Assembly: GCA_029216955.1 (NCBI GenBank)
Contig: JANAVB010010791.1
Location: 6,156,838-6,220,837 of the forward strand
Direction: 5' to 3'
From: Iris pallida
Lineage: Eukaryota > Streptophyta > Magnoliopsida > Asparagales > Iridaceae
DNA length: 64,000 nucleotides
The notes under the pieces are model-generated. The model was not told the origin of the DNA. It worked only from the letters and a program-made list of their open reading frames with translations, and ran no database searches. The position numbers and the translations under genes were made by a program. Positions 1 through 10,252 of the stretch are shown one piece after another; the first letter of the stretch is position 1, and each line of letters opens with the position of its first letter.

Positions 1-131
1 TAGGAATTTTGAAGGAGTAGAAAGTTTGTACACTAAAGGTCCCATATAATCTGCTTTGGTTGTCCAAACTTTTCATATGAAACCCTTTTCTAGAGATTTG
101 AACCTTGTTCATAGCCTTCTAGACTTCTTAC

Positions 132-610
132 CAAGGTTTACAGTTTCGATATCAGATTCGTTATTGGACCTTTCATGTCAGTATCGGTGGTTTCGGATCG
201 TAGTATCGGATTTTTTGGTATCAAAAAGCAAATAATGAGTAATTTAGAATTTTTTGGTATTAGATTCGTTATTAAAAATTTAGATTTTTTTAAATACATT
301 TAGGCATAATTTAATTATTTTTTGTGTTGTTTCTTAGTAAGTTTTGAAATTGAATGAAATAATAGTCACCCTTGTTGATTGGTTTGCTTGCGATAAGTAA
401 GTTTTCTTCATGTACATGCTTTTACAACCTTACTATGCTTTTACACCCTTGTAGATTGGTCTTTTTTCGTTCAATTTTCTTTGCCGAATTGACTGGGAAA
501 AAGGCCACAATGTCGGTATCGGTCAATATCGATAGCGGTTGCTATCTGATCGGAAGATGCCAAACCGTTTCAGTTTCAATATCGATTATCGACATATACT
601 ACAAACTATG
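132..610. mobile_element. hAT-like MITE, (TATCGG)-rich family, copy 1
   Basis: A 479 bp element is flanked by a perfect 8 bp duplication, cttcttac, at 124-131 and 611-618. Its ends are imperfect inverted repeats (CAAGGTTTACAG on the left, CTACAAACTATG on the right) followed inward by degenerate TATCGG/CCGATA repeats. The AT-rich core matches the cores of the copies at 4099-4588 and 52223-52722. An 8 bp duplication and CA..TG ends fit the hAT superfamily. There is no coding capacity, so it is non-autonomous. Confidence 0.85.
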
Positions 611-865
611 CTTCTTACGTATAAAAAGTAGGTCCAATTGCAGATATGCACCTCCCACTTTTATACTTTCCTTAATAGTGTATTTTAATTCAGCAGCTTC
701 AGCCTTGAAAGTGATCACGACCTAATGTCTACCGTGGTAGGAAAATTCGACCTTAATAGATTTTGGATGTCCCGTCACCTTTTACCATTTGTTTTTAGGT
801 TCCAGTTCCATTTTCTCCCACCTATTTTGCACCACAACCACATCCAAAATCACCTTCTCCTGCCA

Positions 866-949
866 CCTTCCCCTTCCTCTGGTTTAGTCCAACCACATCC
901 CCTCTGACCTTCCCCTTCCTTCGGTTTAGTCCTACCACATCACCTCTGG
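866..949. repeat. Tandem duplication, 2 x 42 bp, CT-rich
   Basis: Two adjacent copies of a pyrimidine-rich unit containing ggtttagtcc and accacatc lie in a CT-rich stretch (about 770-1260). The open frames here are compositional and resemble no protein I know. The stretch probably lies in an intron of the proteasome gene. Confidence 0.6.
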
Positions 950-1565
950 TCCCTTTGCTTTTTGTCTCACAACTTCCAATGTCTCTTCCATACCTCCTAC
1001 CCTTGGATTTTCTTTGGACACCAACTACCACATCCCCCTTTCTATCATTCTTTCTAATGGTCCCATCATGACTTCTTGGACAGTTCTATTTCTGGTACTC
1101 ACAGTTGGCACCTTATGTATCACCATTTTAAATTTTTGGTACCTACCCTTCACCATCTTGCCTCTTTTCACTTCTGCCAATGGTGCTTCCATCATTCTCT
1201 TCTTCTGCTCCCAAAACATCCGATTCCTAGTTCATCCATCACCTCTCCAGTCTTGAGGATGAACTGGAGGGGATAGAAAAGAGGGATAGAGTAAATTAGC
1301 TATATTGAGGGGCAACTAATGGCTACAATGAATTCTTTCTATTTTCTCCTCTTTTTTCCATTCTCTTACACCATTTTCTTTTATGGTTGGTTATTATTCT
1401 GGATGGTCTAATTTGGTCACATTGGACATAGACAAGGTGGCTTCCCCATGTAACAGCCTTGGCTGCCATTTCATTTTAGAACATTGACTGGTACCTTTTA
1501 ATAAAGAGCATCGACCGGGTGACTTATCTTTCAACTTTTTCAATGTCACCCCAAACTCAGGCTTA

Positions 1566-1994
1566 GAGCCTGGTTGTCAAACCGAAACTTTTAGAAACTA
1601 AGAAACGTAGTTTCTATTGGTTTCTAGAAACCTAGGAAAACTATGTTTCCACTTAAAATGTTGTTTGTTTGGTAGAAACAATAACATAGAAACTTGTAGC
1701 TAATAATGACATTATAACAAACAAAAAAAATTAACATAGGGGATTAAAAAGTGGGTGTTTGCTTTTCAAAATTAAATAGTTATAAAAAAATCATTATTGC
1801 TTCTCATGATTTTCCATGAGTTTCCATCTATTTGGATGGAAACTAGAATGGTTAGTACTTTCCACCTTGGTGGTGGGTCCTACCACTTTCCTAACCTAGT
1901 TTCCAACTACCAAACAAGCAACTAAATGCAAACTAGCTCAACTTTCATGTACTTTCCTAGTTTTCCTCTTACTTCCCATTTGCCAAGCAGACCC
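1566..1994. mobile_element. Tourist-like (PIF/Harbinger) MITE
   Basis: A 429 bp element is flanked by TTA at 1563-1565 and 1995-1997. The termini are related inverted repeats, GAGCCTGGTTGTCAAA on the left and TTTGCCAAGCAGACCC on the right. The right end matches that of the MITE at 19265-19699. The interior is rich in gtttcta/tagaaac repeats and has no coding capacity. Confidence 0.7.
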
Positions 1995-1997
1995 TTA

Positions 1998-3198
1998 CAT
2001 AAAGTTTTCAGGGTACGATAAAGTTTTAACCTCTATGAACATTAGAACTTGTAGCCACTTTTTATGTGTAGAATTTTATGTTCAACTGAAATATTCATTT
2101 TCAATTGGATAAAACCTAAAGGTAAAATGTAGATCAGTTTAATAATTATTTCTTGAAAAGTAGGCCAAAGATGGTTCAGATAATTTTGATAGGCTCAAGT
2201 TGGTAAGGACTTGTCGAGGTTCGTGGAGCTGAAGTCAGTGCCAAATTTGATGCTTGTCTAATTCCTGGTACCCCCTTTTGTTGTTCTTTTGGCTTTTTTT
2301 TTTTGTGAAAACCATCATCAGGGGGATCACACTTGTGTTAGTCACCTATAAATGTCTTTGTGCAAGGCTTTAATGGGTAAATTCCTTCTCATTCACCTTG
2401 ATGATTCGTTAGGATAATGAGTCTATACTGTAGACTTGTAATGGTGTAATAAGTCCATGTGGATGGGGGTAAAGATACAACTTGATAAAAAGTCATGATT
2501 GAAGATATTGGTGACATGAACATTAAAAGATGAGTTACGATTGAAAAGATAGCATGTTAAGATTGAAGACATTGCTGACATGAAAAATGTAGTTAAGAAA
2601 TAGCTCATGAATTTTGTATAAAAAAGAGAACACTGTATGTAAGATGAGGCTGTCACATAATGGTAAGTGAAAAAGTATCTAATGGTAATAAAGACTTTAA
2701 AGATAATGTTGCACTAGAATTACTATATGCTTAAAAGAGTCATATCACTTCTGGAGGGACAGTTTGGAAAGGGATTGACATTTGATGGATTGAGCTATGT
2801 TGCACGAACACGGCAAAATGATGTCCATATCTAGCCTGTGCCCGTATCATTACTCATACAACATAGGTAACTACTTGTACACCTATTTGAAAATGCTCGT
2901 ATCCCATGTCCGTGTTCGTGCAACTTACATGTTGATTCACTTAACAGATGTTGAAGTCTTATTGAATTAGAATGGCAGCTCATGTTCGTAAGCGGGTACA
3001 AGATATTGAAGGATATGTTACTCATTCTTTTGCATTCAACTAGTTTTTTTTATTGGCAATTTCTTTTGGAACACATTTTAACGTGTTTATTCACATTGGC
3101 ATAAATGGAATTCCTAGAAAATGTTATACATATATTTATGGGTGGGCACATCAATTCTCTTTTTTTGTGCATTTGCCACCTGTGATTTTTGAGTGCAG
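1998..3198. other. Probable intron sequence, no feature seen
   Basis: AT-rich sequence with no convincing exon, terminal repeat or RNA gene. It ends in the acceptor tgcag at 3194-3198 of the first visible proteasome exon, so it is inferred to be the 3' part of an intron that starts left of the window. Confidence 0.5.
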
Positions 3199-6100
3199 CA
3201 TTCAACTTGGACAGCCTGCAACAGTCAAAGTGTCAGCTAATTTGATCAGATTGTTATCTTACCAAAACAAGGTAGTTTAAACTAGTCCTTGGCTTTTATA
3301 AACTTTACTGCAGAGACATCATTTTTATATTTGATATTGTAAAGCTGATGAGCTTTGGCATGGTTAGTGAATTTTCATCGACTTTGAAATGTTGATGTCT
3401 GTCTGTACATATTGTATGTTTTCTTACTAAGATGTGATGTTTTCTAATATTTTATATTATCTAATTTTCTTGATGCACTTTTTAGAACATGCTACAAACT
3501 GGCCTAATTGTTGGTGGATGGGACAAGTATGAAGGAGGCCAGATATATTCTGTTCCACTTGGAGGGACAATTTTGAGGCAACCTTTCACGATTGGAGGTA
3601 TGTCTCTCACTTTAGGCCACTTGTATATACATGTTGACAACAAGAATGCCAAAAGATGCACACCTTTCCTTGAATCCTTAGTCTCTTAATTTCACTACAA
3701 CACAGTTCTGGCATATTCAATCGTGGTTTTTTTGACTTCTTTCACAAATATGGTTAACTTTGTGAATGGATTTATTCCATCATTCAAAAGAAAACTGAAT
3801 CGACTTTTAAAAAAATTCTCGTCTTTACCACAATTAGCACAGCAGCATATGGAAGAAAAAACAGGGAAGAGTTCTTATTTATGTTATGCCTTATATATTT
3901 TTAAAATAATGTCAAAGGAATGACACATGTGAAATGGCGAAACTAAGTTACTGAATAAACCTTGCTAGAGAACAGATTGGAACTAAATGGGTATGCATGT
4001 GTAGCTTTCTAAATAAAGCTCTAAAGTTATTGGAACTACATCTTTTTAGTTATGTTAGAATTTTGTAGGTCAGATTTAATTTCATACATCCTTATAAGCA
4101 TAGTTTAAAGTATCGGCCGATATCGATCCGATACGACCGATACCGATACGGTTTGTCATGTCCCGATCTGATACCGATCGATATCCGATACTGACCGATA
4201 CCGACATTGGAGGTCTCTTTTCCTATCAATTTGGCAAAGAAAATGGAAGGAAAAAAGACAAATCAACAAGGGTTTGAAGCATAATTAGGTTGTAAAAGCA
4301 TATAAAAGAAGAAAATTGATCTATTGCATGTAAACCAATCGCTAAGGGTGACTAATATTTCATTTAATTTCAAAACTACTAAGAAATAACGCTGGAAATA
4401 CTTCAAATTATGCCTAAATGTATAAAATATATTTTTAAAATGTTAATAATTTATTAATAATTATTTGTTTTCCGATAAAAAAAATCTGTTACTCCGATCC
4501 GAAACCGCTGATACTACCGATATTACCGATACCGATACTCAATAGGAATGGTCCGATACCGATTCCGATACCGATACTGCGAACCTTGCTTATAAGTATA
4601 CAAGCGTCATTCCTTCACTCTCTGGGGTTGTTATTCCTTCACTATTTGGCTTGTCATCCTTAATTTCATACATCCTTAGAATTTTGTAGGTCAGATTTAA
4701 TTTCATACATTCTCAAATCTTGTTCTCGTATGAGATTGTCATTCCTTTGCTCTTTTGGGTAATGTGTCATAGAGATAGAATGCATTTTTCTATATCAAAT
4801 TCTTTCATCTTATCTCTTACAAATTCTATCATCTTATCTTTTCGTCTATACTCTTTATAGTCTAGTGAAGTGTAGGAGAACTTGGAGGGTGCTCCTTGGT
4901 TGCATGAGCTTAAGCTGTGAGTTTAAACTGCAATCAAAAGGTAGGATATACCTACATGCCAACTGGTCACCTATGATTTATGACATGACCATTTCATGCG
5001 CATAGATAAGAATTTGGCACCAACATAGAGAGTTTACGACAGAATGACAGTCGGTCATAAATATTTGTCAAATCTTGTATAGAGCTTATTTATGCTCCAT
5101 TCCTGACCCTATTTTGATGGGAGAAGGCTTGGATAATGATTATGATGATTTATAGTTCATAACACTTTCCTCCACATTAACTGTTGTCATATTATTTGAA
5201 AATTAATTTCGTATTTGAAAATTTATAATGTAATTTCAAAATGACTTTTGGGTTTATTTAAATTCTTAGGATATTTATTCCTAATTTAAATTCTATCTAG
5301 AGGGTTTACTAAAGAGTATGTCTTCTTACCTGACAAGTGGCCTTCTGGTTAAATGGTGAGGGTTTCTCTTGCTCATAGACATCTTGGTTAGGTGCTTGGC
5401 AGCAACATATGCCACAAAGGGGCGTTGTAGGTTGATAGCGGGTCGTGAATGAAAATTATCAACTTTTTGTCTTTATTGTTCTCCATGAGTGTGATGACCC
5501 GCTCCCGAATAATCGGTTATGATCGAACTACGTCCGGCCTACGCTGTTGTGGACAACGGTAGTCAACCGTCTAAACCTTATCAATCATCAAAGATAAATG
5601 TATCGAACTCTCATCATAACAAGTAGAACGTACATACAAATTCTAGCCACACAATCACCACACAGTCCACTATCAGTTATTTAGTACATCATATATTTGC
5701 TAACTCTTCCGGAGACAAATCCGGTAAACCATATCCTCAAAGAAATAATAATACAACTGATACACCTGTCTCATAAAGACTACCTCAGTTTTCTAAAACC
5801 TTTCTGAAGTCGTCGTCCAATCCAATGCCATCCTCATGCCCTGGTCTAATATGCCAATCAAGTCAGGAAAGGAGCAAAGTACAATATAATTCAACAATAA
5901 TCAACAACATGATGCAGTAATAGATAGTAAAAATAATGACGGTAAATAACAAGTAAAAGAAGAATGCACCTGACTACATGTACTAGCTACGTGTATCACG
6001 TGCAATTAGAACACCAATAAGCATGTAGGGGCTAAACATGTATCAGACATATCATGAGAGAGATGCTACCAGTCACGCACGTAAGGAGCATAAGGCATGT

Positions 6101-9100
6101 TTTTCGACGATGCTAGCAGGCACGCACACAATGGACACATAAGGCATGTCTTTCGACGGTGCTAGCAGTCACGTAGAATGCCCAAGGCTAGGTGATACTA
6201 CATGCCACACGAGTGTTCTCTCTCCCGACACGATACGAAACACAATAAACACAAAAACACGATAAAACATGTGGCACAAGTGTAAATCATGAAATGCAAT
6301 ATTATTAAGTAAAGTTGAGAAATATGTACTTGTCTACTTGTCTTAGCTTGAGTTGGATAGCGGAGTCTATGAAGACAATAGGAAATTTGTTAGTTTCTAA
6401 GTTGGCACAATTCTTCTAAATCAATCCTTATCTCTACTACTAAACAAATTTAAACCCTTGCTATCTAATCTTAATTAATAACTACTTAATCTATTAATTA
6501 ATCCTTAATCCAAAAATCTATTTAACATTAACTACATTATTATTTATTAATTTATATTGAAGCCCAATAATTCCTAAAAGCCATTGAAATCCGTATTACG
6601 GCCCAAAAATAAGACCACTATTACTCCATTTACTAAAATAATCCATTAAAATATTTCTATTGGGCTTGGCCCCTAAAACTCAGCCCATAGCTTATGAATT
6701 CCAAATAGAACTAGCCCATTTTTTTTCTTTTCTTTTCCCTTCTTTTTTCTTTCTTTTTCTTTCCTTTTCTAAGCCGAAGACCCGTTGGGTTGCAGACCCG
6801 ACCCATGCTCACCCCTATATTCCTTCCTCTGAGGGGAGAGAAAGAAATTGGGAGAAAATGAATGAAGGAACTAAGAAGGAAGTAGGAGGAAGAAGGAGGA
6901 AGAAGAGATGAGGGTCTTACCGGCTCAGAGGGAAGGCGGTGACTGAAAATGGTGTCAGGGAAGGTTGGGTCGGTGCGACGAGCGGAGAAGCTCGTGCTTG
7001 GAACGCGCCTAGCCGACATCTTGCTGATGGTGGTTGGGAAGCTAGGTGGTTGGCTCGGAGGAGGTCGACGAAGGTCAGATCTAGAGGACTCCGGTGAGGG
7101 TTGTACGACGCTGGATCGGAGTGGAGACGCGCATCTCACCGATCACTTGAGGGAACGCCAAATCTGCAACGATCGGAAGGAGACGGCGAGCGACAGGTCG
7201 AAATCAGAGGAGGAAGCTCAGATCTAGACAACGCCGGACTGGGGTGACCGAAGCAAGGTGACGGAGTAGGCGTCGTCGGCTCACATGGGCATCCGATGAT
7301 CGGCGCTGGTCACTTCGTGGCCCGCGGTGCTTAGGAGGACTGGCCGGGCTAGACCTGGCGACGTGTTGTGCTGCCGGCGAAACCCTAGTCGAGGGAGATG
7401 GGGTCTCGGTGGTAGCAGACACGGGAGGACAACTCGGGAAGGCTTCGTCGGCGTTCGACATAGGCGAGGGCTCGGTGGTGCCGTCGAGGGCGGACCAAGA
7501 AGGAGCCCGAAGGTCGGGGACGGAGTCCGATACGGCAGTCGGAGGCGGAGCTCTTGTCGAGGCCTGCGCTTATAGTTTCCAACTGAGGAGAAGTTCTGGA
7601 CACAGTGTCCAGAGGGTTGGGTGGTCGGACACGAGGTGTCAGTACTCGGTTTTGGTTGTATTTTGTAAAATTTTGTGGGTTTGGTGTACGTTTCGTATCG
7701 AACACGAGGAATTGGTCTTGTACATGTTAACACGGAGTTTTGGTGGACACGAACACAATTTGGACACGAAGAAGGATGGGTCAGGGTCTCCCAAGAATGG
7801 GTTAGGGTTTTGGCTTAGGTTTAGAAATGAGAATGATCCCTGATGGAGAATTAAGGGTATTTAGGATTAATTAGGAATAATATAGAACTAATTAGCACAT
7901 GGCTAGAAAATAATATTCTAGGAAGATTCCTAGAAATATTCTAGGAATATGCTAGATTCCAAAGAATATTTCTTTAGGATTAATTAAGCACACGTTTAGC
8001 TTATGCTCAATTAATTAAGAGAATTCTAGAAGATTCCCACTTTAACTAAAATTGTGACTATTTACTAAGCATGCCACTCCTTCGTTAATTACCAAAAATA
8101 TCGTTCCCTCCACTAATTACAAAATTGCCACTTCTTAACAGTAATTCCTAAATAATCTTAGAAAATTTAAATCAGAAAATTAGAACTTGGTAAAATAATA
8201 ATAATGGAAAATTCGGGAACATGGAGTTACAATAAGTGACCCATTTGGATGGGAGATGATGACGATGATGTTTTCTATATGGTTCACCACCTTTAGATCC
8301 ATTGTCCAATTCTCCTATCTAGCCGTCCATAACCATTTTCACTGATGTGAGTGATTGCAACTGGCTGTACAAGTACACGTTTTCATTTTCATGATTTTTT
8401 TTTCTTGATTGGACTTTCTTTTTCTCGCAAGTGGTCCTAACCAGAAGCACACCTTGTTGTATATCGTGCGACCTATGTTCCTCATATGTATTACGTAACT
8501 TGTGTGCATGCCAGTGATTAGAATATGCTATGGATTACCTAGCTGTTACCCAATATAACTGGGTTGGGCATTGATAGAACCTCAATTATGAGGGATGAAT
8601 GGACAGAAACAATGTCCCAACTAAAGATTGTGTTTAAGATTCAGAAATAATCTCTTGTTTAACTAGCATTCCTTGTACTGTGTGGAAGATCATAAAGTTC
8701 TGAATTGTGTTGCAAACTTTTGAGTATAGGTTTCCATCGTGGTCCTTATCAGTAAACATACACTACTCTTGATATGAATATGGATACATATAAGGGACAG
8801 AATGCGGAGACAGAATACATGCATTTTCATATAGTTACATAAGTAATCACCTATTTGCATGAATATGGATGTGATATGGATACAGACACCATTCTACTGT
8901 TTCCGTACAAAGATCATACCAGGAGAATGGGCTTATACATTATCTGATATTAATATCACTGATTCTTGCCGGTATTAACAAAAAATTTCCTTGTGTAGGA
9001 TCTGGTTCTAGCTACTTGTATGGCTTCTTTGATCAAGCATGGAAGGAAGGCATGAGCAAAGATGAGGCTGAGGTATGTAATCTGAAGACCCGTTGTTAAA

Positions 9101-10191
9101 TGCGTGATTAACCAATCATTTCACTTTCATTAATAGTATTTTGTTGTTTTTCGTAACTCTGTTTGTAGCGATTAGTAGAGAATTGCTCACATACTGAACA
9201 CATATCAGAAGCCTAGTCCTCTGCTAATGAAAGTCTAGGCATCTGCTGTGTTGAAATACTCATGGTGCCATTTTAGTTGAAATCTAGTAACCATAGATAT
9301 ATCCCCTTCGGAGTACTCATAGATTAAGCTTCTTGTGAGCAAGGAGTTCTAGTAATCATTGTTTTTTGTTTTTGTTGCTATTTTTATTTAATAACTTAGG
9401 CTGTGTTTGATTGGGCTTTTTTTTCATGGAAAATATTTCCATCACAAAATTTCCACCAATTGTAGTGTTTGATAGCTTATATTTTCCTTGGAATTATTTT
9501 CCAAAAAACTATCATTTTCCATATTTTCTTCTAAAATGGTGGAAAATGAAATTGGCCCAACCCATAGGAAAATATCATTTGCCAAGGAAAATAAATATTT
9601 TTCATGGAAATAATGAGAATCAAATACTCAATTCAAGTTTTCCATAATCAAATTTCTATGGAATATTTTTCCTAGTAAAATAAATTCGTGGAATTAATTT
9701 ATTTTCTACATATTTTCCACCTTGCAATCAAACGCACCCCTAAGTTTCACAAATTACGAGGCACAAGTGGTTGAGATTTAATTATCAAGGTTCAAAGGAT
9801 CGGCCGATACGTATCGGTATCGGCCGCATCGAATCAGATTTGGGCATTGCTGATCCGATGCTAACCAAAAATATTGGTATCGACCGATCCAGAAGAAAAA
9901 ATATATTGTATCGATCTGTATCGGCCGATACATAGCTGATACGGATCGATACGAACCGATACAGACCTTCAAAAGAGCAAAATCAGAACGTGTATAACGT
10001 GATTGTTTTTATTTAGCATGTATATCTTAGTTATGGACTATGGTATATATATCAGAGCTGCTATTTGGACCGCCGCACGCGTCGCATCGGCGTTAGCCTT
10101 CCGGCCCGGAGTGGGCCCGCGTTAACAAGGGGGCCAATGGCTGGCCGCTACTTGGGCGCGGGCCAGCCCCACAGGCGGTCAAAATAGACTT

Positions 10192-10252
<61 letters not shown>

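Noticed and set aside
6660..7843. Many overlapping long frames on both strands in a GC-rich block
   Set aside because: They overlap in all frames, are rich in Arg/Pro/Ser from composition, match no family and lie inside the solo LTR at 5490-8231.
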